Assembly (NCBI RefSeq): GCF_014695385.1
Contig: NZ_JACJOD010000034.1
Location: 112,878-176,877, forward strand
Origin: Trichocoleus sp. FACHB-46
GTDB lineage: Bacteria > Cyanobacteriota > Cyanobacteriia > FACHB-46
Reading direction: 5' to 3'
Length of the DNA: 64,000 nucleotides
The position numbers and the translations under genes are program-made. A model generated the notes under the pieces. The model searched no databases. It had not been told where the DNA came from and was given only the letters and a program-made list of their open reading frames with translations. Position 1 is the stretch's first letter. Each line of letters starts with the position of its first letter. Below are positions 37,720 through 45,668 of the stretch, one piece after another.

Positions 37720-39045
37720 CTAAGAACCAGCGATCGCACTTAGATAAAAGTCAGAACCAAACGTCAGTGGCAGATCGGTTTCTGGATCAATAATCACCAA
37801 CTGATTTTGAGTGTTAGTTGTTGGGGTGGTACCAGGAGTTCTCCCCGTCAAAATTGTCGTGAGGATATCCGCTGGTTTCACAGATCTCCCTAAGACGGTA
37901 TCGGCGATCGTCCGAGCAGCTGCGGTAATTGCGGTATCCTCCAAGCTTTGGCGCTTCGCCTCCTCAGGTGCTTTAGCAGTCACTAAAGGAGAGGTGACAT
38001 TGAGATTGTTGTAGGTTTGGGTACCGACCAACAAACGCTGCGCCACAAACTGCGTACCTAGGAATGTAGAGCCGCTATAACGAGGAATTAGCTGACCTTC
38101 CAGACGACTGTTCGCTGGAACGAGCACCTTACCCTGAGAGTTTTTAATATCACTAGCGGTGGTCACTGTCATATTGATGCTTTCGCCTGGAGCCACCACC
38201 ACTTTGTCTGAGGCTTCATACTTGACGTTGACTTTAGTGCCTTGAGCGATGCGTAACTCTGGGTTTTGGGTAGTTTGGGTGCCAGTGCTAGGAGGTTGGC
38301 CGCCAGTGTTAGCATTGGTACCAGAGGTGTTGCTCTTGACGATATAGCGATTCACATCGATCTGAGTCGCCAATGGTTGGAGTCGGCCTGATTTAACTAA
38401 AGCCTGATAAACAAAGGCGGCAACTTCGGCTCTGGTTGCTACATCATTCGGATTGAGATAGCTGACATTGGGATAGTTGACCACAATGTTGTCTTCGGTG
38501 GCTGCTGCAACTCCTTCTGTAGCATAGGTCGGAATTTGCCGCGCATCTGCATACACACCGAGAGTACTAGCAGTGGCTTGGTCTGCTTTCAGGGTGAGAC
38601 CGCTGGATAGGGAAACTAAGACCTGTACCCGTGGAATCTGCTCGTCAGGACGGAACTGGTTGTTGGGATAACCGGAGAGAAAACCTGTTTCATAAGCCGC
38701 ATCGATCGCGCTAGCTGCCCAATAGTTACTGGAGACATCGGCAAAGCCCCGAGAGCTACGAATTCGATCTTTGTTAAACGCTTTCCGGACGATCGCAGCA
38801 AATTGGGCGCGGGTTACTGCCTGGTTTGGCTTGTAGGTGCCATCAGGGAATCCAGTAATGATGTTTTCATCTGCCAGTTTTTCAATAAATGGACGAGCCC
38901 AATGATCGCGTACATCGGAGAGTTCAGCCGCACTCGCCGGGGCTGTCATGACAATGGGTGCCACTACAGGCGCAGCTACAACCGTTGTTAATCCCAAAGC
39001 CAGTAGTGCTGTACTTTTTGCAGTCCAGCGAGAGAAACCAGTCAT
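37720..39045 (-). CDS. S-layer homology (SLH) domain envelope protein
   Basis: A 441-residue exported protein. Three ATGs lie within 16 bases; I prefer the third (39045), because GAGGTGG sits seven bases before it. The signal peptide ends near PASAAE. Three SLH units follow (about residues 40-220): DVRDHWARPFIEKLADENI with GFPDGTYKPNQAVTRAQFA, then DVSSNYWAASAIDAAYETG with GYPNNQFRPDEQI, and a diverged third. SLH domains bind peptidoglycan-linked polysaccharide. The C-terminal half lacks the long porin barrel of cyanobacterial SLH porins and instead has a TrbI/conjugative-like patch (VLVPANSRLEGQL), so the role is likely structural. Confidence 0.85.
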   Translation of the reverse strand: MTGFSRWTAKSTALLALGLTTVVAAPVVAPIVMTAPASAAELSDVRDHWARPFIEKLADENIITGFPDGTYKPNQAVTRAQFAAIVRKAFNKDRIRSSRGFADVSSNYWAASAIDAAYETGFLSGYPNNQFRPDEQIPRVQVLVSLSSGLTLKADQATASTLGVYADARQIPTYATEGVAAATEDNIVVNYPNVSYLNPNDVATRAEVAAFVYQALVKSGRLQPLATQIDVNRYIVKSNTSGTNANTGGQPPSTGTQTTQNPELRIAQGTKVNVKYEASDKVVVAPGESINMTVTTASDIKNSQGKVLVPANSRLEGQLIPRYSGSTFLGTQFVAQRLLVGTQTYNNLNVTSPLVTAKAPEEAKRQSLEDTAITAAARTIADTVLGRSVKPADILTTILTGRTPGTTPTTNTQNQLVIIDPETDLPLTFGSDFYLSAIAGS

Positions 39046-39527
39046 CACCATCCACCTCATGAATTCTTTTTTGCTATGTCTGCCTGAAGGTTATCTTTTT
39101 TCTCGCCTCAGACGTTACTATCCGATGGAGTAATATTGACCTTCTCAGCAGGAATGCTCATCCGATTGCCCATCATCTAGTAGCGATCGCGACCCATTCA
39201 CTTACTTAGAAGCACAATTCTCTTCTGAGTTCCCAGCTCAATTTATGATCGCTCTTTGGATATAGGAAGAGGGGCGATCGCCCTTCTGTTTGCTCTCTTT
39301 AAAGAAGCGATCGCTTGCAAATCTGTTGAGTTTGCTTAAGAACCTATTGGTCTTTTTCTAGTAATTGCCACAGTTTCATCCAAAACTTTATTACCTCTTG
39401 ATGACATTCCTACATTTATTTGTGGTTTCTTCGTAGCTGTTGAGATTCGATAGGGCATCTTAGCAATAACGAGAGTGCGCTGATTTTAACTGTTCAGTAC
39501 ACTTACCTATCAAGTGGAGAAACTTTA
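39046..39527. other. 482-bp region upstream of SLH and HsdR-N genes
   Basis: No gene found. Several HIP1 sites occur, two extended to 12-bp palindromes (GGGCGATCGCCC and AAGCGATCGCTT, near 39280-39315). The promoters of both flanking genes must be here; GTGGAGAAAC near 39513 provides the ribosome site of the next gene. Confidence 0.4.
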
Positions 39528-40649
39528 ATGGACTTTATCGATCAGCTGAGAGCGATTAGTGACCAGATCCCCAAATTAAGAGACCAGATTTTGGGTAACG
39601 AGCAGGCCACAAAAAGCGCTTTGATCATGCCTTTTATGCAAGCTCTAGGTTATAACGTCTTCAATCCAGGTGAAGTATATCCAGAGTTTGGTGCGGATGT
39701 ACCAGAGGTGAAAGGAGATAAGGTTGATTACGCTATTCTCCAGGATGGAAAACCAATCATTTTAATCGAGTGCAAATCATGCGGTGAAAGCCTGGAGCGA
39801 CCACAGCATATATCCCAGCTATTCAAGTACTTTAACGCGACAGCAGCAAAGTTCAGTATTTTAACCAATGGAATTATCTATCGCTTCTACTCTGACTTGG
39901 AAAGGCAGAACATTATGGATGCCAAGCCATTTCTGGAGTTCAATATGCTGAACATCCAAGAGGCCCCATTAAATGAACTAAAGAAGTTTTCTAACTCTTC
40001 CTTTAATCCAGATGAGCTCAAAAATACAGCTATCAGCTTGATGTATACGAGAGAAATCAAGCGAATTATGGCGGAGCAACTCGTGAATCCTTCACCAGAG
40101 TTCGTTAAATTTTTTGCTGCACAAATTTATAAAGACAGGCTCAAGCAGTCAGTCGTTGACATGTTTGCTGATATCGTTAAGTCATCTCTGAGTGAGTTTA
40201 TTAAAGAGCGTATAACAGGAACATTGCAAACAGCGCTGAAGGCAGAAGATGTTGCATCTACTCCATCCAGCGCATCTAACGGTGCTCCCAGTGACGGCAT
40301 TGTTACGACTGAAGAAGAATTAGAAGGGTTCTTGATCGTCAAAGCAATTTTGAGCGAGGTGATCGAGCCTAAGCGGGTTCAGCTAAAAGATACTAAAAGC
40401 TATGCTGGCATCTTGCTGGATGGGAACACCTGGAAGACTATTTGCCGACTTCGCTTCAACTCCAAACAAAAGTACGTCAGTCTGTTTAGCGAAGACAAAA
40501 AGGAAGTGAGCTATCCGATTGATAACTTAAATGGAATTTACAAGTTAGCGTCAGAACTCAAGAACAGAGTGGTCCGCCTAGACAAGGGAAATGTCACAAC
40601 CGAGATCGTAGCAACCGATGACGGCGGTAACGAAGAAGTTTTGGTGTAG
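39528..40649 (+). CDS. Stand-alone HsdR-N (type I restriction-like) PD-(D/E)XK protein
   Basis: A 373-residue soluble protein. Residues 20-140 match the N-terminal nuclease domain of type I restriction subunit R (HSDR_N_2): ATKSALIMPFMQALGYNVF, then Asp67 in GDKVDYAI, and the catalytic IECK (Glu81, Lys83), followed by SQLFKYFNAT. No helicase motor follows and no hsdM or hsdS adjoins. A linker (about 185-245) is followed by a C-terminal domain (about 255-365) of unknown type. HIP1 octamers are absent from the coding region, a sign of acquisition. It may be a single-gene defence or housekeeping nuclease; neither is proven. A HIP1-armed terminator follows. Confidence 0.8.
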   Translation: MDFIDQLRAISDQIPKLRDQILGNEQATKSALIMPFMQALGYNVFNPGEVYPEFGADVPEVKGDKVDYAILQDGKPIILIECKSCGESLERPQHISQLFKYFNATAAKFSILTNGIIYRFYSDLERQNIMDAKPFLEFNMLNIQEAPLNELKKFSNSSFNPDELKNTAISLMYTREIKRIMAEQLVNPSPEFVKFFAAQIYKDRLKQSVVDMFADIVKSSLSEFIKERITGTLQTALKAEDVASTPSSASNGAPSDGIVTTEEELEGFLIVKAILSEVIEPKRVQLKDTKSYAGILLDGNTWKTICRLRFNSKQKYVSLFSEDKKEVSYPIDNLNGIYKLASELKNRVVRLDKGNVTTEIVATDDGGNEEVLV

Positions 40650-40666
40650 CAAGTTGTATTAATTAG

Positions 40667-40722
40667 AAAGCGATCGCTCTCCTGAAACTCGAAGCAGCAG
40701 AGGGCGATCGCTTTGTTTTTTA
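40667..40722 (+). terminator. HIP1-armed terminator after the HsdR-N gene
   Basis: AAAGCGATCGC (40667-40677) pairs perfectly with GCGATCGCTTT (40704-40714), extended by CTC/GAG-type pairs inside, and a T-rich run (GTTTTTTAT) follows. Both arms are HIP1 octamers. Confidence 0.7.
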
Positions 40723-40787
40723 TCCAATTTTAAAGCGACAAGAGACAATAAAAACAGCCATTACTGCTGGAGCAAGGGGCGATCGCG

Positions 40788-41357
40788 ATGGTTCAGATAC
40801 CTACTAGAGCACTTAGCCTGGAAGAGTTTCTGCAACAGCCTGAAACCGAACCAGCCAGTGAGTATATCAACGGTCAAGTCATTCAAAAGCCAATGCCTCA
40901 AAGAAAACACAGTACCATTCAGGGCGAATTGGTAAATGCAATCAACGCTGTAACTAAGCCTCAGAAGACTGCACTTGCTTTTCCAGAACTACGTTGTACT
41001 TTTGGTGGACGCTCTATTGTTCCTGATGTCGCCGTCTTTACTTGGGGGAGGATTCCCCTGGATGCTAGTGGGGAGATTGCCAACACCTTTGACACCCATC
41101 CCGACTGGACCATTGAAATTCTTTCCCCTGACCAAAGCCAAACTAGAGTGACGGGCAACATTCTGCATTGCCTCAATCATGGGACTCAACTAGGTTGGCT
41201 GATTGATCCAGCAGAGCGCTCTGTATTGGTTTATCCCCCTGGGCAGCAACCAGAACTATTGCAAGATCCGCAAGACTTACTGCTTACACCAAATTGGATT
41301 GCTGACTTGCACCTCACTATAGAAGATTTATTCGGTTGGCTGAAATTGGGAATTTAA
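40788..41357 (+). CDS. Uma2 family (DUF820) endonuclease-like protein
   Basis: A 189-residue protein of the Uma2 family, with a PD-(D/E)XK fold and very many copies in cyanobacteria. Visible marks are the start RALSLEEFLQQPETEPASEY, the metal-site Asp in RSIVPDVAVF and the IEILSPDQS motif, followed by YPPGQQPELL. Cleavage activity has not been shown for most members. It has a paralogue at 48702-49262. The ATG follows a HIP1 site (GGGGCGATCGCGATG) that also gives a purine-rich leader. Confidence 0.9.
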   Translation: MVQIPTRALSLEEFLQQPETEPASEYINGQVIQKPMPQRKHSTIQGELVNAINAVTKPQKTALAFPELRCTFGGRSIVPDVAVFTWGRIPLDASGEIANTFDTHPDWTIEILSPDQSQTRVTGNILHCLNHGTQLGWLIDPAERSVLVYPPGQQPELLQDPQDLLLTPNWIADLHLTIEDLFGWLKLGI

Positions 41358-41496
41358 TGCCTTGTGTTTATTGAGGCTAGGGCATTCTCAATGTCTACTA
41401 ATAGTTAAGGTTTGATGACTTGTGTTTCAAGCTAAGCCCTAGAAAAATTTTTCTTGGTAGACTTTCCCATGAGGAGTATTTTGTCTAGCATAAAAA

Positions 41497-42228
41497 ATGA
41501 ATTACAAAAACCTAAAAAGAATCAGCTGTGCCCTACTGTTTGCCGCTACCGTCAACACAGGAACAGGACTGGGAGCATCTGCTAGCGCGATCGCAGGCCA
41601 AAACCCAGACCAGCAGACTGCTCAACTTCTAGCCCAAGCTCAGAGTCCAACTCCTAGCCCCGCTCCTGCTGCTCCAGCCGCAACCACCACCCTCAGCGAA
41701 AGAACTGATTACATTGGTACCTGTCGTGGCACCACCGCAGCGGTCAATATCTATGAAGATACCCAACTCACTCGCAGAGTAGGGACTGTAGCCGCTAGAA
41801 GCAGCGTCACCCTCACAGGAATACTGGGTAACGGCATTGCTCAAATCAGAACCCCCAGTGTCGGCTGGATTCAAACTACCAATCTCGTTACCAACTGTAC
41901 AGGCGGCAACCCAGGTGACAATCCTGGCAATGTCCAGCGGGGAGAATGCCGCAGATTGCGCGATCCAGATGTGGATGGTGCAGGATATGAGTCTCTACGC
42001 TTCGGTTTAAGAGCATATGACAACCCCGGCACTACGCCTCAAACTTATCAAGGCAGCTCTGACGGGCCTGCCAAGGGAGCCAGAATCTTCCTCACCAAAC
42101 CCAGCCAAACCAATGGCAAGTGGATTCGAGTCTTCTACACCAGCGTGTCTGGTCGCGAGCGTCTCGGTTGGATTTCTGGTGGTACAGGCACAACCAATAA
42201 CTTAGCTAATTGCCCCACCAACCGTTAA
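41497..42228 (+). CDS. Exported protein with SH3-like domains
   Basis: A 243-residue protein with a signal peptide (CALLFAATVNTGTGLGASASA) and a Pro/Ala linker (about residues 50-68). Two bacterial SH3-like units follow: one at about 75-135 (AVNIYEDTQLTRRVGTVAA, GNGIAQI, GWIQTTNL) and a second at about 150-240 (LRAYDNPGTTPQ, GWISGG). Paired cysteines flank each unit (Cys at TCRGT, NCTGG, GECRRL and NCPTN). Such domains bind cell-wall peptides or proteins. Isolated gene; role in the envelope is inferred. A HIP1-armed terminator lies about 60 bp after its stop. Confidence 0.78.
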   Translation: MNYKNLKRISCALLFAATVNTGTGLGASASAIAGQNPDQQTAQLLAQAQSPTPSPAPAAPAATTTLSERTDYIGTCRGTTAAVNIYEDTQLTRRVGTVAARSSVTLTGILGNGIAQIRTPSVGWIQTTNLVTNCTGGNPGDNPGNVQRGECRRLRDPDVDGAGYESLRFGLRAYDNPGTTPQTYQGSSDGPAKGARIFLTKPSQTNGKWIRVFYTSVSGRERLGWISGGTGTTNNLANCPTNR

Positions 42229-42287
42229 TTAGAGATCTCGATGAGTTGAGGTAGGTTTTGCCTACTGCAACTAAAAGTAGATAAAAC

Positions 42288-42330
42288 AAGGCGATCGCTC
42301 CATACAAAACAAAGGGCGATCGCTTTTCTT
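42288..42330 (+). terminator. HIP1-armed terminator after the SH3 gene
   Basis: GCGATCGC at 42291-42298 pairs with GCGATCGC at 42316-42323, extended outward by A-T and G-T pairs, and TTTTCTT follows at once. Same design as at 40667-40722. Confidence 0.6.
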
Positions 42331-42337
42331 AGGACAA

Positions 42338-42694
42338 CTAAAAGGGCAAGACTAACAACCGCAAGAGCGTGAATTCCTGGTTGACTCCAGGTATTCCTAG
42401 TTTGATTGCCTCTGGCACCGCTGGATATTGAACCGAGCAAAAAAGGATATCCCAGATAGTCAACAAACTGGCATAGTTAGAATGCATCCCACTCAGCAAA
42501 CGAGCGTGATGGGCGCGATGATAGTTAGGCGTCACAATTACATAGCTTAAAGCGCGGTCTAAGAGCAAAGGCAAAGCCCAATTGCTGTGATGGAAAATTA
42601 GCTCAGCCGCAAAGATCACTTCGTAAATCAATAGATGGGTTGGCGTAATACCAAATAGCCAAATTAGGAATAGTTTTGGCGGTAGTACTAGAGA
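42338..42694 (-). pseudogene. Truncated sterol desaturase / fatty acid hydroxylase family gene
   Basis: The last about 118 codons of a membrane di-iron hydroxylase remain. Visible are FHHSN and the histidine cluster NYHRAHHARLLSGMHSNY, which bind iron in this family. The 5' part, with the first histidine boxes and membrane helices, is missing: the frame runs directly into the IS1-family end at 42695. The sequence beyond the far end of the element does not continue the gene, so a deletion or rearrangement followed or accompanied insertion. The product is almost surely inactive. Confidence 0.75.
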
Positions 42695-43403
42695 GGTAAT
42701 GATGCGTTGTAGTGGTGAATAAAATTCCACAGCAAGCCGATGTGATTACGTAGACTCTTCGAGAAGGCTAAGCTGCGTCTGACAAAGCGTGACACCCGCT
42801 GTCTGAGGGTATTGTTAAACCGCTCAATGTAACTCGTTTTGCCGCTCGACTTACTGACGACCCGGTGCCGTTTACGGGGTAGCACCTGCTGGTAGGCCTC
42901 CCAAGCGTCGGTATAGATGACCGCACACTGTCGATAGACTGTGGGCAAGACATCCCAGAGGCGTTGTGCACTTTGGGCAGAGCGGTCACCGACATGAGCC
43001 CCGATGAGCTCACGGGTATCGGCATCAAGCGCTAACCAAACCCATTGTTTGTTGCCCTTGTGGTCGACAAACGACCAGAGTTCATCACATTGCACCGTCA
43101 ACGGCCCCTTTTTTTGGGCCGAACCGTAGCTTGAGTTGGCGTTTGGGCGGCTTTGCAGGTGACATAGTCTTGCAACCATTGCTCGGAAACCTGAACCGCT
43201 CGGGCAATTCCAGCCATCGAGAGGCGTTCCAGCAAGAGCCGGTCGATCAGTTCCCGTGTTGGGGTGTCGATGGTCTTGTTGGTCGGGTTTTCAACAAACT
43301 GACGACCACAGGTGCGGCACAGGTAACGTTGCTTGCCGGTGTGAATATGGCCATTCTTGACGGTTCGCTCAGAGGTGCAATCCGGGCAGAGAGGCATAAG
43401 CAT
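42688..43403 (-). CDS. IS1 transposase, InsA-InsB fusion by -1 frameshift
   Basis: The full transposase joins the InsA frame to the downstream frame (open from 43179 to 42688). On the minus strand the overlap contains CCCAAAAAAAGGGG, a slippery A-run; slipping back one base changes the reading from RPKKRGR to RPKKKGPLTVQCDELWSF. The second frame carries the DDE catalytic core: VQCDELWSFV, YTDAWEAY and TSYIERFNNTLRQRVSRFVR. Its stop codon (TAG) lies just outside the left terminal repeat, in flanking DNA. The frames look intact, so the element may be active. Confidence 0.8.
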
Positions 43404-43446
43404 CGTTGTGTAGCTTCATCATCACCCTAACAAATTCATCATTACC
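42695..43446 (-). mobile_element. IS1-family insertion sequence, about 752 bp
   Basis: The terminal repeat GGTAATGATG at 42695 is matched by its complement CATCATTACC ending at 43446, and further imperfect matches follow inside. Length, terminal sequence and two overlapping transposase frames joined by a -1 shift are typical of IS1. Only a 6-bp CTAGAG is shared by the flanks, so a clean 8-9 bp target duplication is not seen. The element has truncated a desaturase gene. Confidence 0.85.
43098..43403 (-). CDS. IS1 transposase first frame (InsA-like)
   Basis: A 101-residue protein with a zinc-ribbon (CPDCTSERTVKNG, then YLCRTCGRQF) and a helix-turn-helix (LSMAGIARAVQVSEQWL), the DNA-binding part of IS1 transposase. 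Translated alone it ends after PKKRGR and would act as a repressor by binding the ends. A -1 shift at the A-run extends it into the catalytic frame. Confidence 0.88.
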   Translation of the reverse strand: MLMPLCPDCTSERTVKNGHIHTGKQRYLCRTCGRQFVENPTNKTIDTPTRELIDRLLLERLSMAGIARAVQVSEQWLQDYVTCKAAQTPTQATVRPKKRGR

Positions 43447-43733
43447 TCTAGAGTTCTACCGTTTTGGCAACTCTAGATTCCAGCTTTATCATCCCCTGGC
43501 GAAGTATCAAAAAATACTAGAGTTGCTAAGTGGGATATCAAATTTTACAAATATGAATCCTTTGCAATCTTTGTCGAGGAGGGAGCTGGAGAACTGATGG
43601 CCTAGAGGCGGTTTAGGCAACAGTAAGTTGCACTGATGCCCTGAGGAAAGCTACGCCTTGGCGAGCGGGTAATCCGTAGATTGAGTCGCTCCAGGTGAAG
43701 TGATAATAGAAGTAGAGCTAAGTAAGGCTAAAT
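43447..43733. other. 287-bp gap beside the IS1 element
   Basis: No gene is supported. CTAGAGTT (43448-43455) and AACTCTAG (43469-43476) form a perfect inverted repeat, and CTAGAGTTGC recurs near 43515. The desaturase frame does not continue here on the minus strand; a stop is met within a few codons. Confidence 0.4.
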
Positions 43734-43904
43734 ATGTCCGTCGTTCCTTCTAGTAGTTGTGCCGCTGCTTTAGATCAGCAACAGCAACAAATCCAACAGG
43801 CAGAACAGTGTGACGAAGAGACCACTGGCGATCGCTGCAAAAATTTGTCTCAGCGTTGCACAGTCGTCGAAAATGGCCGAGTTGTGGTCAAGCCATTACG
43901 GTAA
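43734..43904 (+). CDS. Small cysteine-containing hypothetical protein
   Basis: A 56-residue frame (MSVVPSSSCAAALDQQQQQI start) with a glutamine-rich helix, four cysteines and a basic end (GRVVVKPLR). It starts with ATG after a weak purine stretch (AAGTAAGG) and overlaps the end of the convergent channel gene by 9 bp. No family was recognised; support is only the clean frame and plausible composition. Confidence 0.35.
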   Translation: MSVVPSSSCAAALDQQQQQIQQAEQCDEETTGDRCKNLSQRCTVVENGRVVVKPLR

Positions 43905-44816
43905 TGGCAGTACATCATGAAAGTGGTTGTAGTCGATGTAGCGATGCCCATCGGCTGTCTCATGAAAGATATCAACAAAGCAGTAATTCCATAAAATATC
44001 TTGAGCGCTGTAGGTGTGGCGCGCATGGATGACTTGAGATACCGTTTCATCAATGCCGCTGAGGGAAACCACCACTGAGGCTCGCATTTGAGCTAGAGAC
44101 TCTGGTGTGGCTCCATAAAAAGGACTGTATTCATCAATGGGATGGAGCACCGTCCAACTGAGGGTAAAGCTGGGAGTACGACTTCTCAGCAGCTTGAGCT
44201 CATAAAAACGGCGCATGGCGTGTCCCTCAGCGCTCGTTTCATCGCGCATTAAGTACAGTCGGATTTGGGCTTCCAAAATTTGGTTGCGTCGTTGATTAGC
44301 AGCCCTAAATATGAAGGTGGGTATTCCTTCGTAGGGACCAATCACAGCAACATGACTAAAAGAAACCCGCGCCGTCGGCCGTGAAAAACGAGCAAACGCT
44401 AACCCTGTCAGGAGGGCAATCCCAACTAAACTGACCATCGCCTCAATGGTGACTAATATGTTGGCATACACTGTCTGGGGATACAGGGCTCCATAGCCAA
44501 TAGAGGCGAGAGTTTGCACACTAAAGAAAAAGGCATCTAGAAAAGACCCAGGTTTGGCGTTAGCGATGCTAGCGGGTTGAGCCAGATACAGCAGTGCAAA
44601 GACGGCATTAGTAACCACATAGCAGAGAACAGTCAGGGCTAAAAAGCCAGTCCAAGGAATGGTTAGCAGCAGATGGTAAGGCTCTCGCCAGTAAGAGTGC
44701 CAAACTCCGTTGCCTAAGATGTGGAACTGTCCGTCTCGAATCTTGATGTGTACGACGGGTTGCGGTTGCGATCGCCGCTTCGTTCGCCAATTCCGGAAGA
44801 TTGTTAGCTGCCTCAT
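43896..44816 (-). CDS. Inward-rectifier potassium channel (KirBac family)
   Basis: A 306-residue channel from the ATG ending at 44816; the frame is open 22 codons farther to a TTG. Order: slide-helix region, outer helix (WTGFLALTVLCYVVTNAVFALLY), pore helix and filter TLASIGYGALYPQ, inner helix (NILVTIEAMVSLVGIALLTGLAFARFSRP) and a large C-terminal immunoglobulin-like domain (about 135-306) with ISFSHVAV-like and LSWTVLHPIDEYSP strands, typical of Kir channels. The filter keeps GYG but has Ala where most have Asp. It allows potassium flow across the cell membrane. A solitary gene in an accessory region. Confidence 0.93.
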   Translation of the reverse strand: MRQLTIFRNWRTKRRSQPQPVVHIKIRDGQFHILGNGVWHSYWREPYHLLLTIPWTGFLALTVLCYVVTNAVFALLYLAQPASIANAKPGSFLDAFFFSVQTLASIGYGALYPQTVYANILVTIEAMVSLVGIALLTGLAFARFSRPTARVSFSHVAVIGPYEGIPTFIFRAANQRRNQILEAQIRLYLMRDETSAEGHAMRRFYELKLLRSRTPSFTLSWTVLHPIDEYSPFYGATPESLAQMRASVVVSLSGIDETVSQVIHARHTYSAQDILWNYCFVDIFHETADGHRYIDYNHFHDVLPLP

Positions 44817-44983
44817 GACTAATGCTGCTGCCTTTGAGAAACCATTCACGCCAATTGTCTGTGGCCTCTCAAAATTGCACAACCGAATCTCAGACGCAGT
44901 TCATACAACACAATTCGCGCATCACAATTTACTCACGCAGTAATGTGGCTCTAGAGATACCCAAAGGACAGAAACCTCAGTTG

Positions 44984-45634
44984 CTAGCTCCGCAGATCTT
45001 GAATAAACTCCTCATATGCTTGCAGATGGGAACCTAAAAAATTATCCATCTCCTGATTGGTCAAATAGCCTGTTTTGTCAGTGTGAGGATTTTTCACATA
45101 ACTGTAGATGTATTTGGAATAGTTAGGATTCTCATGCCAGCTAATGTTGAAAGCTGCAGATTTTGGGAAAAAAGTCATAGAAGCATAAGCTGGGATGTGG
45201 TCATGTATCCACCAAGCTAAAGCTGTCCAATCTCCTGTGCGTTCGTAGTAAGGGATAAAGGAAGTCACGACAATACAGGTGGTCGCACCCATATACCCCC
45301 TGCTGTCTCTGACATCCCAAATATGACCTGCATAGTTTTTTTCATTACTCGCGCAGCTATATTGGTTCTTGTTCTCGGCTCCTTTAGCATTGACATCAGC
45401 GGAACGGTAAGCAGAGCGGATCCCAATTCTGCCTAGCTGATCCTGGAGGGGTTCCAGCACTTTCTCGCACAAATTCTTGCCAGCGGCGATCGCCAGTTCT
45501 GGATCATTAGGGATATTGGGAATGCCCTCAATTTGAGAAATTTCCGAGTAAAGAAACTCCCGCATAAAAAAACTTTTAGAGAGTCGAACTCGACCCAACT
45601 CTTCTAAAGCTTTGACTGTCTGGGGCTGTCTCAT
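44984..45634 (-). CDS. Peptidase M15-like (D-Ala-D-Ala peptidase fold) protein
   Basis: A 216-residue soluble protein without signal peptide. The core resembles zinc peptidases of family M15: the RIGIRSAYRSADVNAKG strand-turn, a possible zinc pair in NYAGHIWDVRDSRG (His and Asp) and a late His in FNISWHENPNYS. These would bind zinc in a D,D-peptidase or endolysin-like fold. The extra segment between them is longer than in simple M15 enzymes, so the assignment is tentative. Cytoplasmic location argues against a cell-wall role unless exported otherwise. Confidence 0.5.
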   Translation of the reverse strand: MRQPQTVKALEELGRVRLSKSFFMREFLYSEISQIEGIPNIPNDPELAIAAGKNLCEKVLEPLQDQLGRIGIRSAYRSADVNAKGAENKNQYSCASNEKNYAGHIWDVRDSRGYMGATTCIVVTSFIPYYERTGDWTALAWWIHDHIPAYASMTFFPKSAAFNISWHENPNYSKYIYSYVKNPHTDKTGYLTNQEMDNFLGSHLQAYEEFIQDLRS

Positions 45635-45668
45635 GGAAGTCTTTCTACTGAGCGGTACGCTCCAAACC

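Noticed and set aside
42690..43455. CTAGAG on both sides of the IS1 element as a target duplication
   Set aside because: It is only 6 bp, does not abut both terminal repeats in the same register, and the flanks are not from one gene.
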